A stretch of 35,928 nt of DNA, from contig JABIAY010000002.1 in the NCBI GenBank assembly GCA_018653085.1, positions 1 to 35,928 of the forward strand, written 5' to 3'. Positions 17,712 through 25,377 of this stretch are shown one piece after another. This stretch comes from Nitrospina sp. (lineage in GTDB: Bacteria; Nitrospinota; Nitrospinia; Nitrospinales; VA-1). The notes below the pieces were generated by a model that was given only the letters and a program-made list of their open reading frames with translations, was not told the origin of the DNA and ran no database searches. Position 1 is the first letter of the stretch; every line of letters begins with the position of its first letter. Made by a program: the position numbers and the translations under genes.

Positions 17712-18101
17712 ATGGAGGTTCCTAAGGATTTATTGTTTACGTTGGAACATGAGTGGATACGCGTTGAAGGTAAGAACGCTGTGATCGGCATCTCTCAATT
17801 TGCTCAGGAACAATTGGGCGATATTGTTTTTGTCGAACTGCCGGAAGTGGGGTCCCAGATCGAAAAGGAAAGCCCCTTTGGAGTTGTGGAGTCCGTGAAA
17901 ACCGTGTCCGACCTTTACGCTCCTGCAAGTGGTAAGGTCACTAAAGTCAATAAGGATTTGGAAACCAATCCGGAAATAGTTAATAGTGGACCCTACGATG
18001 CAGGATGGATTGTTGAGATTGAACTTTCCGATGAAAAAGATCTTGAATCTCTTCTCGACCCGGATGCCTACACCGAACAATGCCAAAAGGAGACGGAGTA
18101 A
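17712..18101 (+). CDS. gcvH: Glycine cleavage system H protein (lipoyl carrier)
   Basis: GcvH shuttles the aminomethyl group on a lipoyl arm among the P, T and L proteins. The 129-aa protein has the lipoylation motif VVESVKTVSDLYAP with Lys63 as attachment site, and the family N-terminus (FTLEHEWIRVEGKNAVIGIS). The ribosome site CGGAGG is ideal. Between gcvH and gcvPA are 166 bases containing a long hairpin element. Confidence 0.97.
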   Translation: MEVPKDLLFTLEHEWIRVEGKNAVIGISQFAQEQLGDIVFVELPEVGSQIEKESPFGVVESVKTVSDLYAPASGKVTKVNKDLETNPEIVNSGPYDAGWIVEIELSDEKDLESLLDPDAYTEQCQKETE

Positions 18102-18138
18102 AAGCTCCGCTCTTTTTTAACCGAGAGCTTCGCATAAT

Positions 18139-18215
18139 CCAGAGATTCTTCGCTGGCGCTCAGAATGACATTAAGGGACTTTATTTTGTCATGCTGAGCT
18201 TGCCGAAGCATCTGG
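18139..18215. repeat. Long imperfect hairpin element between gcvH and gcvPA
   Basis: The left arm CCAGAGATTCTTCGCTGGCG continues with CTCAGAATGACA to 18170. After about 16 bases, the right arm TGTCATGCTGAGCTTGCCGA runs to CATCTGG at 18215. The arms pair over roughly 30 bases. The sequence resembles a widespread bacterial interspersed palindrome (TGTCATTCTGAGC... GAAGAATCT type). It lies inside an operon, so it may act on mRNA stability or as a MITE-like insertion. Confidence 0.75.
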
Positions 18216-18267
18216 CTTTTTCGATGTGTTGAACTTGCGCCAAGCTCTCCTTCTCAATTCCTGACCT

Positions 18268-19614
18268 ATGCGGTATATCCCCCATACTGAACAAGACATC
18301 AAGCTCATGCTTGCCGAAATCGGCGTGCAGAATGTTGAGGCTTTGTTCGACAGCATTCCCGACTCGTTAAAATTGGGAGACACTTTGCTGGGACTGCCTC
18401 AAAGTTTGTCCGAAAGCGAGTTGACCGATTATCTGAAACGACTACAGAAAAAAAATGCCACCGCCGAAGATTATTCCGTTTTTCTCGGGGCCGGGGCGTA
18501 TCACCATTTTTCTCCCGTACTGATTGACCATCTGATTTCCCGGGGGGAATTTGCCACCAGCTATACCCCTTATCAACCGGAAGTCAGTCAGGGAACCCTG
18601 CAAGCCATTTACGAATTCCAGACAATGATTTGTCTGTTGACGGGAATGGAGATTGCCAATGCTTCCATGTATGACGGGGCATCTGCCCTTGCTGAAGCCG
18701 TGGTGATGTCCAGCCGGATTAACCGGCGCACGGAATTTCTGGTTTCCAGGGCCGTCCACCCCGAATACCGCAAGGTGACTGAAACTTACACACGCGGAAG
18801 CAACTTCAGTCTCAAGGAAATCCCTTTCAACGATAAAGGCAAAACCGACCTATCCTTCATCACTCAAAACCTGACAGAGAATACATCCGCCGTTGTTCTG
18901 CAATCGCCAAACTTTTTGGGGACGGTTGAAGAGTATGCTTCGTTAAAAGAAACACTGGCGGAAAATGGAACCCTCCTGATAGTTGCCGTGGCAGAAGCTT
19001 TGTCGCTTGGCATCCTGCAGGCACCGGGAACGCATGGTGCGGATATCGTGGTAGGGGAAGGGCAGTCATTAGGTTTGCCGGTTTCTTATGGTGGACCTTA
19101 TGTGGGGTTTTTTGCCACACGGGAAAAATTTCTCAGGCAAATGCCGGGGCGGCTGGCTGGAGAAACGGTGGGCCAGAACGGAAAACGGGCTTATGTCCTG
19201 ACGTTGTCTACCCGGGAACAGCATATCCGGCGCGAGCGGGCCACATCCAATATCTGCACCAATCAGGGACTGTGTGCCCTGGCCACCGCCATTTTTATGT
19301 CTACTCTGGGGAAACAGGGTTTTCGTGAACTGGCTTTGCTGAACCTGAGAAAGGCCGACTATTTAAAAAATCGCCTGGCACATGTGTCCGATTTCAATAT
19401 CCATTTTTCCACTGATACGTTTAACGAATTTGTCCTCGAATGCCCCCGTCCGGTTGAGGAAGTTTTAAATGCCTTGAAGCAGGAACGCATCATAGGTGGT
19501 TATCCACTGGAGTCCAGTTATCCGGACTTGAAAAACTGTCTGCTGATTTGCGTAACGGATCTGAACAGCCGCGAAGAAATGGACCGCCTGGCTGAAACAC
19601 TGGAAGCTATGTAG
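18268..19614 (+). CDS. gcvPA: Glycine dehydrogenase (decarboxylating) subunit 1
   Basis: This is the N-terminal half of the pyridoxal-phosphate P protein in organisms with a split enzyme. The 448-aa length and start MRYIPHTEQDIKLMLAEIGV are typical. Conserved segments include FLGAGAYHHFSP, TSYTPYQPEVSQGTLQAIYEFQ, ASMYDGASALAEA, SLGLPVSYGGPYVGFFA, MPGRLAGETV and RREKATSNICTNQ-like RRERATSNICTNQ. The lysine that binds the cofactor is in subunit 2 (GcvPB), which is normally the next gene and is not present here. Instead an IS remnant and toxin-antitoxin island starts within 30 bases. Confidence 0.96.
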   Translation: MRYIPHTEQDIKLMLAEIGVQNVEALFDSIPDSLKLGDTLLGLPQSLSESELTDYLKRLQKKNATAEDYSVFLGAGAYHHFSPVLIDHLISRGEFATSYTPYQPEVSQGTLQAIYEFQTMICLLTGMEIANASMYDGASALAEAVVMSSRINRRTEFLVSRAVHPEYRKVTETYTRGSNFSLKEIPFNDKGKTDLSFITQNLTENTSAVVLQSPNFLGTVEEYASLKETLAENGTLLIVAVAEALSLGILQAPGTHGADIVVGEGQSLGLPVSYGGPYVGFFATREKFLRQMPGRLAGETVGQNGKRAYVLTLSTREQHIRRERATSNICTNQGLCALATAIFMSTLGKQGFRELALLNLRKADYLKNRLAHVSDFNIHFSTDTFNEFVLECPRPVEEVLNALKQERIIGGYPLESSYPDLKNCLLICVTDLNSREEMDRLAETLEAM

Positions 19615-19639
19615 CTGTCAACGTAATTATGGTAGTGGG

Positions 19640-20305
19640 TCAGGTTCGATCTGCAAGCGCAACGATCTCTTCTAGCGTCCAAAAATGGTCGGTGACGCCA
19701 GCTTCAATTGCTGGAGTTGTTCTCAAAGCTTTATGGGCCTTCGAAAAGTTATAGTACATAAAGTGTAGAGACACGGCGTAAAGATGGTTTTCGATTTTTT
19801 TTGAAAACGTGTTTGTGGGCCCTGCAAAACTCTCTGTCCCTGTTTTTGCTACGAGGTCAACATCCCCTTCAAAAGACTCCGTAGTAGTTTCTAGGCTAGG
19901 TGGTGTTAGCTGAATCTGGTGAGCCATGCGCTTGCCTAGGTCACGGATGAATGAATTGCTCGTTTCGGAGCTCCCAGCCCCTACGCACCAAGAAGGGACG
20001 AGTTTTGTGTCTGCGCAGACTGCCGTCCATGTCCAAATATCCCTGATTTGATTAAATTTGTCATTTGAGATATTTTTTTGTTTTGCATGAGCAAAAGACC
20101 AAATACTGTCCACCCGAATGTGCTTGCAAGGCAGATTGACCATGTGCTCATTTTGGTAGAGAGTTGTGGCGCGGCCTACCTCCACAAGCAGCCTTGCTAC
20201 AGTATTTTTTGATACTCCGGTCATTCTTGAAGAGCCATGAATGTTATTGCCGTCTACAAGGGAAGAAAGAATTTTGGCGCGCTCTTTTAGCGATTTTCGA
20301 TTCAT
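19640..20305 (-). pseudogene. IS1-like DDE transposase with internal deletion
   Basis: Starting at the ATG at 20305 this reads 221 aa. The N-terminus has the IS1-type helix-turn-helix (ERAKILSSLVDGN through SKNTVARLLVEVG), the first catalytic aspartate in HIRVDSIWSFAHAKQKN (Asp66) and IWTWTAVCADTKLVPSWCVG. The C-terminus has the late motif (NTFSKKIENHLYAVSLHFMYYNFSKAHKALRTTPA). Full-length relatives I recall carry about 70 more residues between GDVDL and NTFSKK, including the catalytic glutamate segment. Here that part is lost in frame, so the enzyme should be inactive although the frame stays open. I could not identify terminal inverted repeats. It marks the left edge of an island inserted after gcvPA. 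Confidence 0.8.
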
Positions 20306-20379
20306 GTGAACTATATATATTGCTAGCAATAGCTTGTCAAGCATTTAGGTCAGTTTAACGAATTTATTAATTTATTGAA

Positions 20380-20408
20380 TTGACAATTTGGGTAAGATGG
20401 CTTATATT
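20380..20408 (+). promoter_or_regulatory. Sigma-70-type promoter for the higBA module
   Basis: TTGACA (20380-20385), a 17-base spacer and TATATT (20403-20408). The predicted start of transcription (about 20415) is one base before the higB ATG at 20416, implying a leaderless or almost leaderless mRNA. HigA would be expected to bind here; I see no strong operator dyad. Confidence 0.65.
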
Positions 20409-20415
20409 GTGTTCT

Positions 20416-20712
20416 ATGGAGGTTCGATTTGATAATAAAAACCTTGCCATTGTGGAGACCGACTCGGCTCACAAAACAAAGCTACCCCCTGAGGTTGTCT
20501 TGTCTGCGCGTCGAAAAATCAGATTTATGCGTGAAGCAAAGGATGTGAGAGATTTGCGAAACTGGAAAAGTTTGCATTTTGAGAAGTTGAGCAATGATCC
20601 TGATGGCGAATATTCAATTCGGGCAAATAACCAATGGAGAATAGTTTTCGATATTGATGAAAGTTGCCAGCCAACAGAAATAAATATAAAAGCTATAAAG
20701 GATTACCACTAA
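20416..20712 (+). CDS. higB: HigB-type toxin (RelE superfamily mRNA interferase)
   Basis: This is a 98-aa protein with the HigB pattern: short N-terminal strand (VRFDNKNLAIV), KLPPEVVLSARRKIRFMREAKDVRDLRN, then SLHFEKLSNDPDGEYSIRANNQWRIVFDID and the C-terminal IKDYH. The basic core and the terminal tyrosine-histidine match ribosome-dependent RNases that cut mRNA in the A site. The toxin gene precedes the antitoxin gene, as is typical for hig loci. I chose ATG 20416 over an upstream GTG-type extension because the family starts M-x-x-x-F and a promoter covers the upstream codons. Confidence 0.93.
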   Translation: MEVRFDNKNLAIVETDSAHKTKLPPEVVLSARRKIRFMREAKDVRDLRNWKSLHFEKLSNDPDGEYSIRANNQWRIVFDIDESCQPTEINIKAIKDYH

Positions 20713-20726
20713 AAGGAGGCATGACG

Positions 20727-21845
20727 ATGAATGCCACATTTAACAATTTTGCCGAGCCCCCAGGGGTTTTTATTGAGGAGGAATTGGAAGCGCGAGGTTG
20801 GCTACAAGCCGACCTTGCTTACATACTCAGTATGTCGGCATCGACCGTGAATCAGATTATTCGTGGCAAATGCGGAATAAATGCTGAAATGGCAAAAGCT
20901 TTAAGTGAAGCCTTTGGTACTTCACCCGATCTTTTCTTAAATCTTCAAAAGGCTTGGGAGTTGAGACAAGCTAATGACCCTGATCCGGGCATAGCTAAAC
21001 GCAGTCTGATGCAATCCAGTTACCCGTTGCGTGAAATGATTAAACGTGGGTGGATTGAAGACGGGACCCCGGAGATTCTGGAATATCAGATTTCGGATTT
21101 TTTCGAAAAGGATTCGACTAACAAGACAAGTCCTCTTGCTCATGCGGCAAAGCGCATTGGTTTAAGCGAAGATATACCGCCCGCCCAAAATGCCTGGCTA
21201 TTTCGTGTCATTAAAATCGCGAAGGAAATGGTGATACCTCGCTACTCCGAAAAGAAACTTAAAGAGACTGTTGCGCAAATAGCCAGCTTCCGGGCAGAGC
21301 CAGCGGAAATTAGGCATGTACCTCGTCTGTTAAGTGAATGTGGGGTACGTTTTGTTGTGGTGGAAAAGTTGCCGGGTAGCAAAATAGATGGTGTTTGTAC
21401 CTGGCTTGACAAGCAATCACCGGTAATAGGAATGACAAACCTACATGACCGAGTTGATAACTTTTGGTTTGTGCTGAGTCATGAGATTTCCCATGTTTTG
21501 CACAAGCACGGTCAAGGTGCTGCGATTATTGATGTCGAGACAGGGCATCAGGAGCAAGATATTGTCTCTGAAGAACGCCAGGCAAATAAAGATGCAGCTC
21601 AGTTTTGTGTTGACCAACAAAAAATGAACAATTTTTATGCCAGGAAAAAACCATACTTTTATGCACGGGATGTTATTGCGTTTGCCAATAGAGTTGGAGT
21701 CCACCCTGGCATTATTGTTGGGCAAATCCAAAAACGTACCGGGGATCATAGGTACTTAAAGGCACATCAAGTTAGTATTAGAGACATACTTTTATCCTCC
21801 GCAACGTATGACGGGTGGGGGCATGTTGCACCTGTATATTCATAG
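20727..21845 (+). CDS. higA: HigA antitoxin fused to ImmA/IrrE-type metallopeptidase domain
   Basis: Residues 1-80 are a Xre helix-turn-helix of the HigA type (FIEEELEARGWLQADLAYILSMSASTVNQIIRGKCGI, then AFGTSPDLFLNLQ). Residues 200-370 resemble the ImmA/IrrE (COG2856) peptidase, with the zinc motif HEISH (252-256) and downstream EERQANKDAAQF, which supplies the third-ligand region. The total is 372 aa, much longer than plain HigA (about 100 aa). AAAGGAGG sits 8 bases before the ATG at 20727; an in-frame ATG at 20721 is too close. It probably neutralises HigB and represses the promoter at 20380, and may be lost under stress by proteolysis. That last point is inference. Confidence 0.9.
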   Translation: MNATFNNFAEPPGVFIEEELEARGWLQADLAYILSMSASTVNQIIRGKCGINAEMAKALSEAFGTSPDLFLNLQKAWELRQANDPDPGIAKRSLMQSSYPLREMIKRGWIEDGTPEILEYQISDFFEKDSTNKTSPLAHAAKRIGLSEDIPPAQNAWLFRVIKIAKEMVIPRYSEKKLKETVAQIASFRAEPAEIRHVPRLLSECGVRFVVVEKLPGSKIDGVCTWLDKQSPVIGMTNLHDRVDNFWFVLSHEISHVLHKHGQGAAIIDVETGHQEQDIVSEERQANKDAAQFCVDQQKMNNFYARKKPYFYARDVIAFANRVGVHPGIIVGQIQKRTGDHRYLKAHQVSIRDILLSSATYDGWGHVAPVYS

Positions 21846-21856
21846 GAGATAGTAGA

Positions 21857-22360
21857 ATGACCACCAAAAATGAGCAATTTCAAAAAATTTGGCACCTTTA
21901 TGAAAAGGATCATGCGCACTTGCCGACATCAGCACGAGAAGCGGTAGAGTGGGGGGTGCAACATGGCTTAGTGGCTTTGCCTGAAATTGACCCAGTAGAT
22001 GTTTTGGCCGATCAAATGGCGCGAGCTTTGCGAACTGAATACAAAACAGATGAACATGGCCGCAAATATCGCGTCAATCACGCTGTTCGTGTTACCAAGG
22101 CAGGGGTTCAGCATACATTTTGGGCAATAATGGGGTTTGCTCCACGGGAATATATGGAGAAGGCCTTTGTTCAAAGACGGGAGCAGATTATAGGTGACTG
22201 CTTGCAGTTGAAGACTGATGTGGATGTTTACAACGACCTAAATCGTGATGCTGAGCCAATTCAAATGATTTTGGATTTCACGGATGATGTTGCGGAGCGG
22301 CAGGTTTGGCAATCTAAGGGACAGGAGGAAGCAGAACTTAATTTGGTTTGCTCCACCTAG
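21857..22360 (+). CDS. Uncharacterised third gene of the higBA module (167 aa)
   Basis: This starts at ATG 21857, 11 bases after higA, with TAGGAGA as ribosome site, so it belongs to the same transcript. No signal peptide or membrane segment. Conserved-looking stretches: PTSAREAVEWGVQHGLVALPEIDPVDVLADQMARALRTEY, RYRVNHAVRVTKAGVQHTFWAIMGFAPREYMEKAFVQRREQIIGDC and QLKTDVDVYNDLN. I recall similar uncharacterised proteins next to Xre-ImmA genes in other bacteria, so this may be a fixed partner. Function unknown. Its end overlaps the convergent small gene at 22338-22553 by 23 bases. Confidence 0.85.
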   Translation: MTTKNEQFQKIWHLYEKDHAHLPTSAREAVEWGVQHGLVALPEIDPVDVLADQMARALRTEYKTDEHGRKYRVNHAVRVTKAGVQHTFWAIMGFAPREYMEKAFVQRREQIIGDCLQLKTDVDVYNDLNRDAEPIQMILDFTDDVAERQVWQSKGQEEAELNLVCST

Positions 22361-22553
22361 CTTCCGCTGCTTTTCTGGCGATATCGGACCTTTGTTTTTC
22401 GGTGAGTGTTTTGGCGCGTGCTTTCGCTCCAAGCCTTCCGGCTTCACGACGTTTAGCTGTTAACTCTGTTTCACCTTCTTCTATTTCCCCTGTAGTAATA
22501 TCGACAATGGTTTTGGCTAATTGGTTGAAATCGCGGGGGCGTGTTTTTTTCAT
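22338..22553 (-). CDS. Small basic protein with Ala/Arg-rich C-terminal repeats (71 aa)
   Basis: From the ATG at 22553 the product is MKKTRPRDFNQLAKTIVDI followed by TGEIEEGETELTAKRREAGRLGAKARAKTLTEKQRSDIARKAAEARW. The RLGAKARA / DIARKAAEARW pattern is seen in small proteins often found on plasmids and islands, beside toxin-antitoxin or mobile genes. A nucleic-acid-binding role is likely from charge, but no function is established. An upstream in-frame extension to 22640 is unlikely because it lacks family-like sequence. Confidence 0.8.
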   Translation of the reverse strand: MKKTRPRDFNQLAKTIVDITTGEIEEGETELTAKRREAGRLGAKARAKTLTEKQRSDIARKAAEARWSKPN

Positions 22554-22623
22554 GCGCTTATTATTGCATACGCATTGAAAATCACCTGGCTTTGACAGGA
22601 AAAAAATGATTTGAACTAATCCG

Positions 22624-23994
22624 TTACCGCAGTTGCTCAAGCAGTTCTTCCGCCGGATAAGTCAGGATTTCTGCCAGGGTAGGGTGGTAATGCGGTATCG
22701 CCGCCAGGTCTTTCACCGACCCGCGAAAATGCATGAGGGTGATGAGTTCGTGGATCAGCTCTCCCGCTTCGGGTCCGACAATATGTCCTCCCAGCACTTC
22801 TCCAGAAACAGGGTCGCAGAGCAGTTTCACATGCCCGTGTGTTTCGCCAAGACACATCGACTTGCCATGATCGTCAAAAGGATAGGACGCTACCAGGTAA
22901 GCAATATTCTCGGCCTGACATTCTTTTTCGCTCAACCCCACACTGGCTACTGCCGGGGCGGTAAACACCACTGAAGATTTGAGACGGTCATCGACCTCGC
23001 GCTCATTTTCAGGGTGCACGGCATTGTACCCCGCTACCTCCCCCTGCAAAATGGCGATATGCACCACTTCATGGATTCCATTTACATCGCCGACCGCAAA
23101 AATATGCGGCTGGTTGGTTTTCATTTTTGCGTCCACATTAATGCGGCCTTGCTGAGTTTCGACACCGGCGGATTCGAGGTCGAGTCCATCACTGTTCGGT
23201 CTTCGCCCAAGAGCCTGCAGGATAACCTGGGCGCAGACACGTTTTTCTTCTCCCTCATGCTGAAAATAAACGGCAGAGCCCTCCTGTTCCTTTTTTGCCC
23301 TGAGTATTTTTGTGTCGGTAAAAAGATTCATTCCCTCCTGCCGGAACTGGTGCTCGACAGGTTGGGCAAGGTCTTCATCGCCTTTGGATAAAATATGCGG
23401 ACTCCTTTGCAGGAGAGTTACCTTGACACCGATGCGCAGTAAAAACTGGGCCAGTTCCACCGCCACGGCTCCGGCACCTAGAACAATGATCGACTCCGGG
23501 GCCTCACGCATTTCTAAAACGTCATCGCTGGTGATGAACCCGGTTTCCTTGAGACCGGGAACGGGGTAGTCTGCAATCACGGAACCTGTGGCGATGATGA
23601 ATGATTTTGCTTTGAGGGTCTTGTCTCCGATGCGGATTTCATGCGGGGAGATGAACTTCGCGCGTTCCTGAATGAGGGTGAAGCGCGGGTCTTTTAGTTG
23701 CTCGATGCGATAATCGGCAAATTCTTTAATGAGTTTATTTTTACGGTCGTTGATGGCAGATAGATGAGCACGCGGAGCAACAGCGTGGAGGCCAAACTCC
23801 TCGGTCCGGCGCATCAACGCCATAATATCAGACGAACGCAGAATTGCTTTGGTGGGCATGCATCCTTTGAGAATACATAAGCCCCCCAAAGGCCCGGCAT
23901 CAATGATAGCCACCCGGGCCCCCAGCGCCTGGGCGGTAGTAGCCGAAGCATAACCTGCCGAACCTCCGCCAATAATCGCGACATCAAAATCCAT
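22624..23994 (-). CDS. Dihydrolipoyl dehydrogenase-like flavoprotein (NAD/FAD disulfide oxidoreductase)
   Basis: This is a 456-aa two-dinucleotide-binding flavoprotein. Residues 5-15 (VAIIGGGSAGY) bind FAD; the redox-active disulfide is Cys40/Cys45 in GGLCILKGCMPTK; IIATGS and IIVLGAGAVAVELAQ give the second nucleotide site; FAVGDV is the second FAD contact; the C-terminal HYHPTLAEIL supplies the His-Glu base pair at the dimer interface. The disulfide motif CILKGC differs from the CLNVGC of standard Lpd, so this may be a family member with another substrate, although its nearness to gcvTHPA fits an L-protein role. I chose ATG 23994; GTG 24000 is an alternative. It starts 11 bases after the TPR gene stop. 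Confidence 0.9.
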   Translation of the reverse strand: MDFDVAIIGGGSAGYASATTAQALGARVAIIDAGPLGGLCILKGCMPTKAILRSSDIMALMRRTEEFGLHAVAPRAHLSAINDRKNKLIKEFADYRIEQLKDPRFTLIQERAKFISPHEIRIGDKTLKAKSFIIATGSVIADYPVPGLKETGFITSDDVLEMREAPESIIVLGAGAVAVELAQFLLRIGVKVTLLQRSPHILSKGDEDLAQPVEHQFRQEGMNLFTDTKILRAKKEQEGSAVYFQHEGEEKRVCAQVILQALGRRPNSDGLDLESAGVETQQGRINVDAKMKTNQPHIFAVGDVNGIHEVVHIAILQGEVAGYNAVHPENEREVDDRLKSSVVFTAPAVASVGLSEKECQAENIAYLVASYPFDDHGKSMCLGETHGHVKLLCDPVSGEVLGGHIVGPEAGELIHELITLMHFRGSVKDLAAIPHYHPTLAEILTYPAEELLEQLR

Positions 23995-24005
23995 CGACAC
24001 TGACT

Positions 24006-24536
24006 TTAGAGAGTCTGGCAGTCTTCAGGGGTGAGATCGAATTCGTTGCCGCATTCTTTAATGAGGTCGCGGGCATTGTTCTCCATAAACTCATCGCCTG
24101 TCTGCTTGAAAATATCTGCGGCTTTGACGAGGTGATGAATGGCTTCCTTGCCGGATTTGATGCCATAATACAGCATGGCTATGTTGCTGTGAGCTCGGCC
24201 GAACTCCGGGTTGATGCGAATGGCTTCTTTATAATGTTTGAAGGCTTCTTCCATCTCGCCGATGAAATTGCTGACTACGGCCAGGCTGTAATGAACCATG
24301 GGAGCCTCTGGTTTTAAGCGCAGAGCTTCCCGAAAAGATTTACTGGCCTCCAGATTCATGCGCAGTTTTCCGTAACGTATTCCCAGGTTAAAATGGGCCA
24401 GGAAATAGTCCGGGTCCAGTTCAATGGCCTTTTTATAAGATTCGAAAGTCTTGCGGTCATCACCCAGTTTGCTGAATGCCAGACCATCCTGGAAATATTG
24501 TTCCGCAGTTTTTTCCGATTGTTGTTGTGACGACAT
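24006..24536 (-). CDS. Tetratricopeptide repeat protein (176 aa)
   Basis: Four or so TPR units are readable: AEQYFQDGLAFSKLGDDRKTFESYKKAIELDP (about 11-42), YFLAHFNLGIRYGKLRMNLEASKSFREALRLKP (43-76), APMVHYSLAVVSNFIGEMEEAFKHYKEAIRINP (77-110), and FGRAHSNIAMLYYGIKSGKEAIHHLVKAADIF (111-144). No signal peptide, so it is probably a cytoplasmic scaffold. The start ATG at 24536 is followed by a Gln/Ser-rich lead. It is likely co-transcribed with the flavoprotein gene 11 bases downstream. Confidence 0.9.
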   Translation of the reverse strand: MSSQQQSEKTAEQYFQDGLAFSKLGDDRKTFESYKKAIELDPDYFLAHFNLGIRYGKLRMNLEASKSFREALRLKPEAPMVHYSLAVVSNFIGEMEEAFKHYKEAIRINPEFGRAHSNIAMLYYGIKSGKEAIHHLVKAADIFKQTGDEFMENNARDLIKECGNEFDLTPEDCQTL

Positions 24537-24630
24537 AAATTTCCTCGATCTTTCTACTGGTAATGGATTAATGACATAATTGAAAATGGATTGATACTTA
24601 TGCTACCTTATTGCCCCTCGACAATGCAAC

Positions 24631-24735
24631 CCACTCGGCGTGGGGCCAATGTGCAATAACTCTTATTGGCTGGCAAAGAGCTGTCTCGGCTTGATATGAG
24701 TCTCCCCCTGATAAGGGGGACTGAGGGGGTTTAAA
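24631..24735 (+). repeat. Composite modular repeat in a divergent gap
   Basis: The core CCACTCGGCGTGGGGCCAAT (24631-24650) is followed by GTGCAATAACTCTTATTGGC, TGGCAAAGAGCTGTCTCGGC, and the CCCCCTGATAAGGGGG / GACTGAGGGGG module (24705-24730), which is nearly identical to 92-122. It shows three modules joined in one order. Confidence 0.8.
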
Positions 24736-24772
24736 TGAACCCGCAATTTTGTTTTTTTCAGGAAAAGTTATT

Positions 24773-25045
24773 ATGACAATAGAACCAGGAACTGAAGAAG
24801 AAAGGCTCATGCTGGGCCAGTGGATCAAAAGAGGCCAGAAGCTCATTGTGGGGACTTCTGCATTGGGCGACTCCTATCTGGACCCCAATGTTAAAAGGGA
24901 GGCAGACATCGAGCAAAAATCGCAGGATTATGTCGCGCTTGACCACAAGGTCGCCACAGAACTCCCTCATTTGAAAGGCCGGTTCCGCTGGGACCTGGAA
25001 AAATATTACCGCGACCGTTTCGGTCCTTACCTGCCTCAGGATTAA
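24773..25045 (+). CDS. Uncharacterised 90-aa protein
   Basis: From ATG 24773 (AGGAAAAG upstream) the product reads MTIEPGTEEERLMLGQWIKR and continues with a motif VGTSALGDSYLDPNVKREADIEQK and a C-terminal HLKGRFRWDLEKYYRDRFGPYLPQD. It is soluble and charged; no family is recognised. It lies 8 bases upstream of the Rieske-like gene, so the two are almost surely co-transcribed. Confidence 0.7.
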   Translation: MTIEPGTEEERLMLGQWIKRGQKLIVGTSALGDSYLDPNVKREADIEQKSQDYVALDHKVATELPHLKGRFRWDLEKYYRDRFGPYLPQD

Positions 25046-25053
25046 TTAAACTC

Positions 25054-25377
25054 ATGTCTCGACTCAAAATTTCAGAAATCAGTGATGCTCCGCCGGAAGG
25101 AACCGGGAAACAAATCCACTTCAAACACGATTACACCGAGTACGAATACGTTCTTGCGCTTTTCCAGGTCGAAGGTAAATTTTATTGCCTCACCGATCAG
25201 TGCCGTTGTTGCGAAGGGAGCCTGGGAAAAGGTGTGTTGAGAGGAATGTTCGCCTTTTGCAATCAAGATGAATGTGGCTGGAATATTAAAAAAGGCTACT
25301 GCAAGTTCAACCACTCCGACACCACTCCCCGCTATAAAGTCGCCATCGATCCGGACGGCCTCTACATCGAAATCTAG
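25054..25377 (+). CDS. Rieske-like small protein with cysteine-substituted ligands
   Basis: The 107-aa protein follows the layout of soluble Rieske ferredoxins: opening KISEISDAPPEGTGKQI, strand VLALFQVEGKFYCLTDQC, a ligand loop, then RYKVAIDPDGLYIEI as the closing strands (family Y-V-x-DG-x-V-V). In place of C-x-H and C-x-x-H, the loop reads CRCC (50-53) and, after 15 residues, CNQDECGW (69-76), with Cys83 and His87 further on. The usual histidine ligands are thus cysteines. It could bind a different cluster or a zinc ion; no partner oxygenase is next to it. The stop TAG overlaps a perfect hairpin (25376-25392). Confidence 0.75.
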   Translation: MSRLKISEISDAPPEGTGKQIHFKHDYTEYEYVLALFQVEGKFYCLTDQCRCCEGSLGKGVLRGMFAFCNQDECGWNIKKGYCKFNHSDTTPRYKVAIDPDGLYIEI

